Assembly (NCBI RefSeq): GCF_014644495.1
Contig: NZ_BMKU01000001.1
Span: forward strand, 248,001-312,000
DNA: 64,000 bases
From: Pseudarthrobacter polychromogenes
GTDB taxonomy: Bacteria; Actinomycetota; Actinomycetes; Actinomycetales; Micrococcaceae
Direction of reading: 5' to 3'
The notes below the pieces were generated by a model. That model was not told the DNA's origin. It saw only the letters and a list, made by a program, of their open reading frames with translations, and ran no database searches. The position numbers and the translations under genes are program-made. How positions within the stretch are numbered: the first letter of the stretch is position 1; the number at the start of each line of letters is the position of its first letter. Shown here one piece after another: positions 18,019 to 25,527 of the stretch.

Positions 18019-19185
18019 TCAGGCCGTCTGCCAAGTCACCGGGAGTGCCTTCAGTCCGTAGACGATCGTGCTCTCCATTCGTTCCAGGCGAGCTTCCTGA
18101 TCCAGGGAAAGTCCTGGCAAACGGGACAGCAGGGCCTCCAGCGCGATCCTGGCTTCGAGCCGGGCAAGGGGCGCGCCAAGGCAAAAGTGAACGCCGTGGC
18201 CGAATGCCAGGTGCCGGTTCTGGCCGCGGTCTATATCGAACTCGGCAGGCCGCTGGAACTGCCGCTCGTCCCGGTTGGCGGAGCCTATCCAAGCCACGAC
18301 CGGTGCCCCGGCGGGAATCACTTCGTCTCCCAGGGCAGTCTCCGCGACAGCCATTCGATACATGGACTGGACCGGCGATCGAAAACGCAGCACCTCTTCG
18401 ATGGTCTGGGGCAGCAGAGCGGGTTCCCTTATCAGGCGGTCCATGGTGCCGGGGTTCTCGGACAGGCACAGAACTGCGTTGCCGATCAGATTGGTGGTGG
18501 TTTCATTGCCTGCGACAAGCAGCAAAGCGCAAAAACCGAGCAGTTCGGGCACCGTCAGTTTTTGGCCGTCAATCTCCGCTGCCAGCAGGGTGCTGATCAG
18601 GTCCTGGCCCGGGCGGCTCCTGCGTTCGTCGATCAAGGCCAGGAAGTACTCCGTCATCTCCATGTGCGCTGCGGTGTGATTCTCACTGGCCGAACCGGTC
18701 CGCGTTTGGCTGACAATCACATCCGACCACCGTTTGAAGCGCTCACGGTCCTGCGGGGGGATTCCCATGAGTTCAGAGATCACTATGACAGGCAACGGGT
18801 AGGCCAACTCCTTGATCAGGTCTGCGCTGCCGCGGTCCGCGATCCCCTCCAGAAGCTCGTCCGTGAGCCCGGCGATGCGGGGAGCCAGCGCATCCACGGC
18901 CTTGGGAGTGAACGCCTGGGTAACCAAGGAGCGCAGCTGCCGGTGCCTTGGAGGATCGGTGGCGATCAGGCTCGAGGAAAACAGTTGGCCGGTCCCCGAT
19001 GCATCATCACCTCCCATGTGCGACGAGAAGGTGGCATATTCGGACAAAGCCCGCTGAACGTCGTCGTACCGGAAGACGTGCCAACTGCCAGATTGTTCGT
19101 CGTAATAGACGGGGGCAGTTTCCCGCTTGCGTTCGTAGTAGGGGAAAGGGTTGAGCTGATATTCAGGGGACGCACTGAAATCCAT
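18019..19185 (-). CDS. Cytochrome P450
   Basis: This 388-residue soluble bacterial P450 has the I-helix oxygen-activation motif GNETTTN (about residue 235), the ExxR motif in EEVLRF and the haem-ligand signature FGHGVHFCLGAPLAR with the thiolate cysteine near residue 340. Start choice: the ATG at 19185 has GAGAGG 7 nt upstream and leads into MDFSASPEYQLNPFPYYE; an ATG 39 nt further upstream adds a non-conserved Arg/Pro-rich stretch. No ferredoxin or reductase partner lies nearby, and it is not within an obvious biosynthetic cluster, so its substrate cannot be inferred. Confidence 0.92.
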   Translation of the reverse strand: MDFSASPEYQLNPFPYYERKRETAPVYYDEQSGSWHVFRYDDVQRALSEYATFSSHMGGDDASGTGQLFSSSLIATDPPRHRQLRSLVTQAFTPKAVDALAPRIAGLTDELLEGIADRGSADLIKELAYPLPVIVISELMGIPPQDRERFKRWSDVIVSQTRTGSASENHTAAHMEMTEYFLALIDERRSRPGQDLISTLLAAEIDGQKLTVPELLGFCALLLVAGNETTTNLIGNAVLCLSENPGTMDRLIREPALLPQTIEEVLRFRSPVQSMYRMAVAETALGDEVIPAGAPVVAWIGSANRDERQFQRPAEFDIDRGQNRHLAFGHGVHFCLGAPLARLEARIALEALLSRLPGLSLDQEARLERMESTIVYGLKALPVTWQTA

Positions 19186-19311
19186 GGCTGGCCTCTCTGC
19201 TCGCCGGGGACTCTTCGGCTCCACGGACGCCGTGCCCTCAGCCGGTTGGAGCGTTGAACCCTGATTTTAGCCACTGCCAGCTTCCGGGTCATTAGCAGGA
19301 GTTGGCCCGGT

Positions 19312-19704
19312 TTACTCCGGATCGCTACCTACTGGGTGCAGGCGGTCCCGCCAGTCTTCCGGTACCTTGTCCGCCGGTGCAGGTGCCGGCTGTTCCGGTG
19401 GCCTGGATTGGGGATCCGGAAGCCTTGGTCCGCGGAAGAACTTCTTTGTGGTGTGTTCGTAGAACCAGGCCTCCCCAGGTTCAAAGGACCGCATCACGGG
19501 GTGACCGGCTTTTCGCACGTGGGCACTGGCATGCTGGGAGGGAGATGAATCGCAGCATCCGATGTGGCCGCACTGTGCGCAACGGCGAAGATGCAGCCAC
19601 CAACCCGGGCCGTCACCGCCAAGGCACTCCAGGCACCCTGTTCCACTGGGTGTGGCAGCAAGGTTGATTCCCGCGATAGGGCGGTCCTCCAAGGGGTACT
19701 CCAT
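19312..19704 (-). CDS. UBP-type zinc-finger domain protein
   Basis: The 130-residue protein contains the ZnF-UBP cysteine/histidine spacing: GTGCLECLGG, WLHLRRCAQCGHIGCCDSS and HASAHVRKAGHPVMRSFEPGEAWFYEH. This fold binds ubiquitin C-termini in eukaryotes, but bacteria of this group lack ubiquitin, so the ligand is unknown. The ATG at 19704 has GGAG 8 nt upstream; an ATG two codons earlier is also possible. The gene is divergent from the receiver/thioredoxin-reductase-like fusion (143 nt between starts). This neighbourhood recurs in actinobacteria, which suggests a shared redox or signalling role. Confidence 0.85.
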   Translation of the reverse strand: MEYPLEDRPIAGINLAATPSGTGCLECLGGDGPGWWLHLRRCAQCGHIGCCDSSPSQHASAHVRKAGHPVMRSFEPGEAWFYEHTTKKFFRGPRLPDPQSRPPEQPAPAPADKVPEDWRDRLHPVGSDPE

Positions 19705-19847
19705 GTCCATCACTCCGGTCCTGCTCAGGTCATCCCGGCTGCCCCTGTCGGGAGCAATTCTGGCAGAATCTCCGTGCCCTTGTCTGCACTGTCCCAGCGC
19801 GAGTATCGTGAGCGCCACCGAACCATTGAACCGGAAAGACGGCGGCC

Positions 19848-21614
19848 ATGGATCACTCGGTTCCGATCATGCTGATTGCCACCTCAGACTCGGACTCCCG
19901 GCGCATTCTGGGAGATGAGTTACGCCGACGCTACGGTGCCGACTATGAGGTGGTGGCCTGCGAGGGGCACGCCCACGGGCGGGCGGTGCTTGAGGGGCTA
20001 AGGCGCTGGAACCGCCCGGTCGCGCTCATACTCGGGTGTTACGGACCGGCTGACCGCGGTGGGCTCGATTTCCTGCGTCGTGCCTATGGCTTCCACCCGG
20101 CGGCAAAGCGTGCAGTTGTGGTGACCTGGGGTGACTTCGCCAGCGCCCCCACCGTATTCCGTGCGATCGGGCAGGGGTATGCCGAACTGCTGATCATCCG
20201 CCCCGAACGCCCGCGCGACGAAGAATTTCACGGGGCGATCACTGACGCCCTTGACGACTGGCACCTGGCCCAGGGCGTCGGGTTCGAGGCGGTCCGGCTG
20301 ATCGGGGAGGTTGGCGACGGGAGGACACATTCGCTGCGCGACTCCCTGAGCCGAAACCACATCCCGGTGGGCTTCCATCCTGTGGGGTCCGAGACGGCGG
20401 AACGGACGCTGGAGAGCCTTGGCCTGCGCGACCCCATGCTGCCGGTCCTGGTGTTGGAGTTCACTGCTTCACCCATTGTCCTCCAGAACCCAACTGACCT
20501 GGAGATTGCCGAAGCGATGGGGGTGACGCGACCGCCACCACCGGACAAGATTTTCGATGTAGTGGTGGTTGGGGCCGGCCCCTCCGGTCTTGCGACCGCC
20601 GTCTATGCCTCCTCGGAGGGCCTCGCCACCATGGTGGTTGAGGGAGAGGCTGTGGGGGGCCAAGCCGGCACCAGCTCCTTGATCCGCAACTACCCTGGCT
20701 TCTCCCGCGGTGTAAGTGGCGCCCATCTGGCCTACCGCTCGTTCCACCAGGCCTGGACCTTGGGCACGGACTTCCTGTTCTTACGGAAGGTGGAGGGCCT
20801 CGGCGCGGACGGAGCACTGTACTCTGTGTCGATTTCCGATGGCAGCGTGGTGCGGTGCCGCACAGTGGTGGTGGCCACCGGAGTGGACTACCGCCGCCTC
20901 GGGATACCCCAGATAGAGGATCTGGTGGGCAGGGGCGTCTTCTACGGGGCCACAGTCTCCGAGGCGCCGTCGATGGCCGGAAAGAACGTCTGCGTTGTGG
21001 GGGGCGGCAACTCGGCCGGACAGGCGGTCCTGCACCTTGCGAAGTTCGCGAAGAAGGTGACGCTGCTGGTGCGTGGACCCACCCTGTCGGTCAGCATGTC
21101 GGAATACCTCATCTCCCAACTGGAGGCCACCAGGAACGTTGCGATCCGCTATGGCACCGTGATCGTGGGCGCACGCGACCGGGACGGATTCCTTGCCTCG
21201 GTTAAGGTCGCCGCACCCGGCGCCCCCGACGCAGCGCCGGGTGAGGAGATCGAAGCCGGCGGTTTATTTGTGCTCATCGGTTCGGTGCCGCGGACCTCCT
21301 GGCTGCCCGACACCGTAGAGCGTGACCAGGCCGGCTTCCTCCGCACTGGCGCCAACCGGGATGTGAATGACGCCGGGTCCCTCAGGCCCGGCAGGCATCC
21401 GCTGGCCCTGGAAACGAGCATGCCCGGCATCTTCGCGATCGGCGACGTGCGGGCCGGTTCCATCAAAAGGGTGGCTACCGCCGTGGGGGACGGCGCCACC
21501 GTGGTTTCTATGCTCCACACGTACCTGGCCGAGCACCCCCTGCCTGCTTCGCCCCCTGCCCCAGGTGATGCTGCCGTACCCGAGGAGCTGCCCGGAGATG
21601 TCCGCTTCAACTGA
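19848..21614 (+). CDS. Receiver-like / thioredoxin-fold / thioredoxin-reductase-like fusion flavoprotein lacking the redox CxxC
   Basis: The 588-residue protein has three parts. Residues 1-130 resemble a response-regulator receiver (IMLIATSDSDSRRILGDELR, then ALILGCYG). Residues 135-225 look like a degenerate thioredoxin fold without a CxxC. Residues 235-560 form a two-nucleotide-domain flavoprotein, with FAD motif VVVVGAGPSGLATAVY near 240, NAD(P) motif VVGGGNSAGQAVLHLA near 384 and ending SIKRVATAVGDGA. Where thioredoxin reductases carry CATC, this protein reads YGATVSEA (about residues 366-373), so both redox cysteines are missing. The gene overlaps a membrane-protein gene and is divergent from a UBP zinc-finger gene. 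It is probably an NAD(P)H-using flavin switch or oxidase, not a true thioredoxin reductase. Confidence 0.88.
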   Translation: MDHSVPIMLIATSDSDSRRILGDELRRRYGADYEVVACEGHAHGRAVLEGLRRWNRPVALILGCYGPADRGGLDFLRRAYGFHPAAKRAVVVTWGDFASAPTVFRAIGQGYAELLIIRPERPRDEEFHGAITDALDDWHLAQGVGFEAVRLIGEVGDGRTHSLRDSLSRNHIPVGFHPVGSETAERTLESLGLRDPMLPVLVLEFTASPIVLQNPTDLEIAEAMGVTRPPPPDKIFDVVVVGAGPSGLATAVYASSEGLATMVVEGEAVGGQAGTSSLIRNYPGFSRGVSGAHLAYRSFHQAWTLGTDFLFLRKVEGLGADGALYSVSISDGSVVRCRTVVVATGVDYRRLGIPQIEDLVGRGVFYGATVSEAPSMAGKNVCVVGGGNSAGQAVLHLAKFAKKVTLLVRGPTLSVSMSEYLISQLEATRNVAIRYGTVIVGARDRDGFLASVKVAAPGAPDAAPGEEIEAGGLFVLIGSVPRTSWLPDTVERDQAGFLRTGANRDVNDAGSLRPGRHPLALETSMPGIFAIGDVRAGSIKRVATAVGDGATVVSMLHTYLAEHPLPASPPAPGDAAVPEELPGDVRFN

Positions 21615-22464
21615 GGCCACACCCTTGATCCAGCCGATGAGGCTGTTGCTCTACGTTGCTGCATTCCTCGTATTTCTTGCCGGGCTCGTGCTGTTCGTGT
21701 TTCCGCTGCGGACAGCGGAATGGTTCGCATGGACAGTCAATCCGCCCATGACCGCCGTCTTCCTCGGGGCGGCATACTGGTCGGCCGCCGGCCTGGAGGT
21801 GACGGGCGCCCGCTCAGCGAGTTGGGAGTCAGCGAAGCTGGCAGTCTGGCCCGTGTTCGTCTTCACCACGCTGACTCTCGGAGTCACCCTGCTTCATCTG
21901 GATCGCTTCCACCTCTCGCCAGAAAATGGCGCACTGGCCCAGATAGCCACTTGGGCGTGGCTGGCGATCTATGCCATGGTGCCCGTGGCGATGCTCGTGA
22001 TCAGCTGGATGCAGCTCCGCTCCCGGCGTCCTGCCCCAACGTCCGTGACGGCGGGTCGGCCGGTGCTGCCCCCTGCGCTACGGCTGCTCATGGCGGGGAT
22101 CGCCGGAGTACTGCTGTGCTATGGTCTGGCGCTTCTGGCAGTACCGGCTTATGCCGCCTCGTGGTGGCCCTGGACACTGTCCGAGCTCACGGCGAGGGCG
22201 GTCGGAGCGTGGCTGGTCGGCCTGGGATGGTCGGCTGCGCAGGGCCAGTCCAGCGCCGACCTCCGCACCGTACGCCCCGTGGCCCTGACCTCGGTTGCCT
22301 TCGTCATTCTGCAGGCGCTTGCCCTGCTGCGGTATGGCGGCGCCCTGACATGGCCGAGCGCACCGGCCATCGGCTTCGTCACCGTGCTGCTGGCCATTGG
22401 AACCGCCGGTGGATGGGCACTCGCTCTGTCCCGATCGCCCGGAGCACAGGCCCGAATCAGCTGA
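21598..22464 (+). CDS. Polytopic membrane protein coupled to the fusion flavoprotein
   Basis: The 288-residue protein begins MSASTEATPLIQPMRLLLYVAAFLVFLAG; its start lies inside the 3' end of the flavoprotein gene, with GAGGAG about 10 nt upstream. It has around seven or eight hydrophobic segments, including the N-terminal pair, a central AWLAIYAMVPVAMLVISW and a last GFVTVLLAIGTAGGWAL. No transporter or enzyme family motif is recognised. Translational overlap suggests it works with the flavoprotein, possibly as its membrane partner. Confidence 0.75.
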   Translation: MSASTEATPLIQPMRLLLYVAAFLVFLAGLVLFVFPLRTAEWFAWTVNPPMTAVFLGAAYWSAAGLEVTGARSASWESAKLAVWPVFVFTTLTLGVTLLHLDRFHLSPENGALAQIATWAWLAIYAMVPVAMLVISWMQLRSRRPAPTSVTAGRPVLPPALRLLMAGIAGVLLCYGLALLAVPAYAASWWPWTLSELTARAVGAWLVGLGWSAAQGQSSADLRTVRPVALTSVAFVILQALALLRYGGALTWPSAPAIGFVTVLLAIGTAGGWALALSRSPGAQARIS

Positions 22465-22822
22465 GCGGGCTTCCCGCCGTTGCTTGCTCCTTCTTGTGCG
22501 CCTGCCGCTCAGCGCGCTGCTTGATGCCCAACAGCATCGCGCGGTCCATGACCACATAACCCGGCTGAAGCAGGAAGTCCATGAAGCGCAGTCCTGCCGG
22601 CCGCCCCGGACCGGTGCGTGTCCGCAGCAGCAGCCGCGTCCCGCCGTCGTCCGCTTCGTGGAGGATGAACTGCAGTCCAGCCCCGTGAACCCTCATCTGC
22701 ACCAGCCAGGGCCACACCTGGGCAGGCGGCGCGGAAATAGAGCCCATACCCAGGTACAGGATCAAAACTTTTGGTCCGGGGTCTGCTTCATCCCAGGCGA
22801 AATGACTTACGATCGAACTCAC
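22457..22822 (-). pseudogene. Internally deleted SRPBCC-family gene
   Basis: The 121-residue frame contains the SRPBCC segment ISAPPAQVWPWLVQM and then continues directly with LQFILHEADDGGTRLLLRTRTG and MDRAMLLGIKQRAER. Compared with the intact paralogue at 24887, which has PPERIWPWLVQAG and, about 80 residues later, WTWQLDPMPDGSTRLISRVRS, the middle (GWYSYD..., PEFQHLAVGD...) is missing, and the first 25 residues are not family-like. The reading frame is retained across the junction. I read it as a decayed or internally deleted copy of a ligand-binding START/Bet v1-like protein. Confidence 0.6.
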
Positions 22823-22853
22823 TTCGAGACCGGCTAATTCGATGACATGTCGC

Positions 22854-22912
22854 TGCGGACCCAGGACGGGTACCGATGCCCGCCCTTAGGGCGGTCCCGG
22901 TCCTGGTCCGCA
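22854..22912. repeat. Nested extragenic palindrome
   Basis: An outer stem, GCGGACC(C)AGGAC against GTCCTGGTCCGC, encloses an inner perfect palindrome, CGCCC-TT-GGGCG-like CGCCCTTAGGGCG. The whole element is about 59 nt with one bulged base. It lies between the SRPBCC remnant and the gene starting at 22935, and has no T tract. Confidence 0.5.
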
Positions 22913-22934
22913 CTAATTCTGGGGGAGCTTGCTG

Positions 22935-23828
22935 GTGCAGCACCGAGTGAACAAATATGACTGTACTGTTCACACCGCTGATCTTGTCCGGCGGTTGGGA
23001 CTCCTCGTGCCGTGCATTGCGGGGGAGGATCTCAGACCCGTTGGTGCGGCGGAGTTGGCGGGCTGGATCGATGTGGAGCTCGAGGCCGAACCCGAGATTC
23101 CCGGTCACGGCTGGCAGGTGGGACTGGGTGATGAAGTTGGCCTGTTTGTTCGCCCCGACCATGACGATCTGGCCGAATTCTTGGGCGGGCAGGCCGGCGT
23201 CCGCTCGGTTGTCCAGCTCGATCGGGAGGTGTTTGCCGTTGACGCGCCCCGGTTGTGTGCCGATGGACTGCGCGCAGCCGTGATGCAGGCTGTCGCAGCT
23301 GCCAACGTGAGGGCGCATGACCCCTCTGTCGCGGAGCGGCCGGAAGTCCCGGCCGGTGGCGCCGTCACTTTGGACGTTTCAGCAACTGTGTTCCATCCGG
23401 AGCAGCCGGTGGAACCTGAAGAGGACGATGACCTGTGCCGGCTGGTTTGCGGGGACGCCGCCAGCGGTGGCCGGCGGGTTCAAGTGTGGGTCAACATGAA
23501 CGGCATCCTTATCCTGCCCGCTGGAACCATCCCGCACGGTCCGTTGGACCAGGGCGAGAACCCCCGTTTTCAGCGCGCCACCGTTACACCGGCGCGTGCC
23601 GTCAGGCTCGCGAAGCAGCACGAAGGACGTTGGATCCCGTATGCCTCCCTCACCAACCTCCGGCTCCGCCGGCCCAGGCTGGTACGCCGCCGGTGGTCGG
23701 CCACTGTTGTGGAGCGGGACGGCTTTTCTGTCCCCTTCAGCTGGCGGGGAACGCGTCCACACGCGCTGTTGCTGTGGGGGTACGTTGTGGCCCGGCGTGG
23801 GCTCGGCGCGGCGGACGGGCTGCCGTAG
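22935..23828 (+). CDS. Hypothetical protein with an acidic N-terminus and a very basic C-terminal third
   Basis: The 297-residue protein is not recognised. The start is taken as the GTG at 22935 because GGGGGAG lies 7 nt upstream. The first two thirds are acidic and hydrophobic (ELEAEPEIPGHGWQVGLGDEVGLFV; EPEEDDDLCRL). The last third is strongly basic (LTNLRLRRPRLVRRRWSATVVERDG). No signal peptide or membrane segment is evident. The contrast between acidic and basic halves could mean a nucleic-acid-binding tail, but this is speculation. The downstream NERD gene begins 178 nt later on the same strand. Confidence 0.55.
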   Translation: MQHRVNKYDCTVHTADLVRRLGLLVPCIAGEDLRPVGAAELAGWIDVELEAEPEIPGHGWQVGLGDEVGLFVRPDHDDLAEFLGGQAGVRSVVQLDREVFAVDAPRLCADGLRAAVMQAVAAANVRAHDPSVAERPEVPAGGAVTLDVSATVFHPEQPVEPEEDDDLCRLVCGDAASGGRRVQVWVNMNGILILPAGTIPHGPLDQGENPRFQRATVTPARAVRLAKQHEGRWIPYASLTNLRLRRPRLVRRRWSATVVERDGFSVPFSWRGTRPHALLLWGYVVARRGLGAADGLP

Positions 23829-24006
23829 AAGGTACGTGGCGGGACGCTGCGAAGCGTTGGATAGGGCACCACATTCACTCTTCCGCAAGAAGTGCTCAAC
23901 GTCCTGTCAATATTCCGGAAGCATTCAGGAACCGGGCCGTCAGCCGCTGTTTTTCGAACCCTTCCGGATCTACGCTGTCCAGCATCCGAAAGTTTGGGAG
24001 ACGGCC

Positions 24007-24828
24007 ATGAGCGCTGATGCCACACCACTGCTGTTGGGCGAGCGGGTTCCCGGGCAGGCAGTGCTCGGAGAGTTGATGGCGCTCCAAAGCCGCGTTCCGC
24101 CCCGCAACTGGCTACAGCGGGTGTTTGGTGCCAGCCCGCTCAGACCGGAAACCATCATGGGGTACAAGGGGGTGCTCGGCGAGATCGCCGTTGGGCGGAT
24201 CCTTGAGGGGCTCGGCCCCGAGTGGCTGGTCCTGCATGCAGTGCCGGTGGGCGCAGGCTCCGCGGATATAGACCACGTGCTGGTAGGGCCAGCGGGAGTG
24301 TTCACCTTGAACACCAAGAACCACTCCGGCCAGCCCGTGTGGGTGGCCGGGCGGGCACTCCTGGTTGCGGGAAAGAGGACACACCACATTCGGAGCGCTG
24401 CGTACGAAGCTGCCCGGGCGGCAAAACTTCTGGGCTCCGCTGCTGGCTTCCCCGTCGAGGTGACTGGCGTCGTGGTCATCGTCCAGCCGAAGAGCCTGAC
24501 CATCAAAGCGCGGCCCGAGCGCGTGGCCGTGGTGAGGGACGCACGGCTCCTTGACTGGCTGCGCCGGAGCCAGCCCGTCCTGGGCCCGGAGCAGGTTTCC
24601 CAGATCGCGTCGGCGGCCGTCCGGCCGGGGACCTGGTGCCGGAATCCACCTGCCGCGAGCGATCTGCCGGCCCTTCAGGACAGCTTCACTGCCCTCCGGA
24701 AGATGGTTGAACAAGCACGACGGCGGCAGGCAGCCTGGGCGTTGAGCGTTCCGGCAGTCGGTTTCGTGGTCCTGGCTAACAGCGTGCAGTGGGGCGCAGC
24801 AATCCTCCAAGGCCTCGGCGGTCGCTGA
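24007..24828 (+). CDS. NERD (nuclease-related) domain protein
   Basis: The 273-residue protein holds a NERD domain at about residues 55-170. YKGVLGEIAVGRILEGL is the first helix with its Glu, ADIDHVLVGPAGVFTLNTKNHSG is the D-x(n)-TK strand resembling the PD-(D/E)xK nuclease core, and VTGVVVIVQP is the next strand. The lysine of NTKNH occupies the nuclease lysine position. A C-terminal hydrophobic stretch (WALSVPAVGFVVLANSVQW) may anchor it to the membrane. The ATG at 24007 has GGGAG at 6-7 nt; upstream codons in frame overlap the 3' end of the previous gene's region. NERD proteins are suspected DNA-processing enzymes, with no defined substrate. Confidence 0.85.
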   Translation: MSADATPLLLGERVPGQAVLGELMALQSRVPPRNWLQRVFGASPLRPETIMGYKGVLGEIAVGRILEGLGPEWLVLHAVPVGAGSADIDHVLVGPAGVFTLNTKNHSGQPVWVAGRALLVAGKRTHHIRSAAYEAARAAKLLGSAAGFPVEVTGVVVIVQPKSLTIKARPERVAVVRDARLLDWLRRSQPVLGPEQVSQIASAAVRPGTWCRNPPAASDLPALQDSFTALRKMVEQARRRQAAWALSVPAVGFVVLANSVQWGAAILQGLGGR

Positions 24829-24886
24829 ACCGCCCGGGACGTTTGGCCTCTGGATCCGGCACGGGGGTGACGCGCAGACTGGGGTA

Positions 24887-25495
24887 ATGCGGTTCCACAG
24901 GCGTTTGGTCATCGTGTTCGCAGCTGGCGCTGCGGTCGCAACCTATGCCCGGTACGTGCGTGCGTGGCAGCTCCATTGGGGCGCGACGCCTGCAGAGATC
25001 TCACGTGCTTTGCCCGGAGATGAGCTCGTGCCGAGACCAACCTTCAACGCCACGCGAGCGGTCACGGTTGGCGCGCCACCGGAGCGGATCTGGCCGTGGC
25101 TGGTCCAGGCCGGCCTGACCCGTGCCGGCTGGTACAGCTACGACATCCTCGACAACCTGGGCCGTCCAAGCGCCCGGCGCATCATCCCCGAATTTCAACA
25201 CCTCGCCGTCGGCGACATTGTGCCGATGAGCCCCGACGGCAAGCACGGCATGCCAGTCCAGGCGATGGACGCACCGAAGTCCATGATCTGGGGTACGCCC
25301 GGTGACACCACCTGGACGTGGCAGCTCGATCCCATGCCGGACGGCTCAACGCGGTTGATCAGCCGTGTGCGCTCGCGGTACCGGTGGTTTTCACCCACCA
25401 TAGCTTTCTCCCTCTTGCTTGAGTTCGGCGACTTCTGGATGATGCGCAAAATGCTGCTGAACGTGCGCAGCCGGGCTGAATCGGCGTCACGCTGA
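24887..25495 (+). CDS. SRPBCC (START/Bet v1-like) family protein
   Basis: The 202-residue protein has a short hydrophobic N-terminal segment (LVIVFAAGAAVATYAR) followed by an SRPBCC ligand-binding fold: FNATRAVTVGAPPERIWPWLVQAG, RAGWYSYDILDNLG, PEFQHLAVGDIVPM and TWQLDPMPDGSTRLISRVRSRY. These are the usual landmarks of the polyketide-cyclase/dehydrase-like actinobacterial group. The fold binds hydrophobic small molecules; the ligand is not predictable. It is the intact relative of the deleted copy at 22457. The gene follows the NERD gene by 58 nt on the same strand and may share its transcript. Confidence 0.85.
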   Translation: MRFHRRLVIVFAAGAAVATYARYVRAWQLHWGATPAEISRALPGDELVPRPTFNATRAVTVGAPPERIWPWLVQAGLTRAGWYSYDILDNLGRPSARRIIPEFQHLAVGDIVPMSPDGKHGMPVQAMDAPKSMIWGTPGDTTWTWQLDPMPDGSTRLISRVRSRYRWFSPTIAFSLLLEFGDFWMMRKMLLNVRSRAESASR

Positions 25496-25527
25496 AGTCG
25501 GGCTCGACGGGGAGAGCTGCACAACGA

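Noticed and set aside
18019..19185. Biosynthetic gene cluster around the P450
   Set aside because: Neighbours are lipoproteins, a zinc-finger protein and a flavoprotein of unrelated type; no core biosynthetic enzyme is present.
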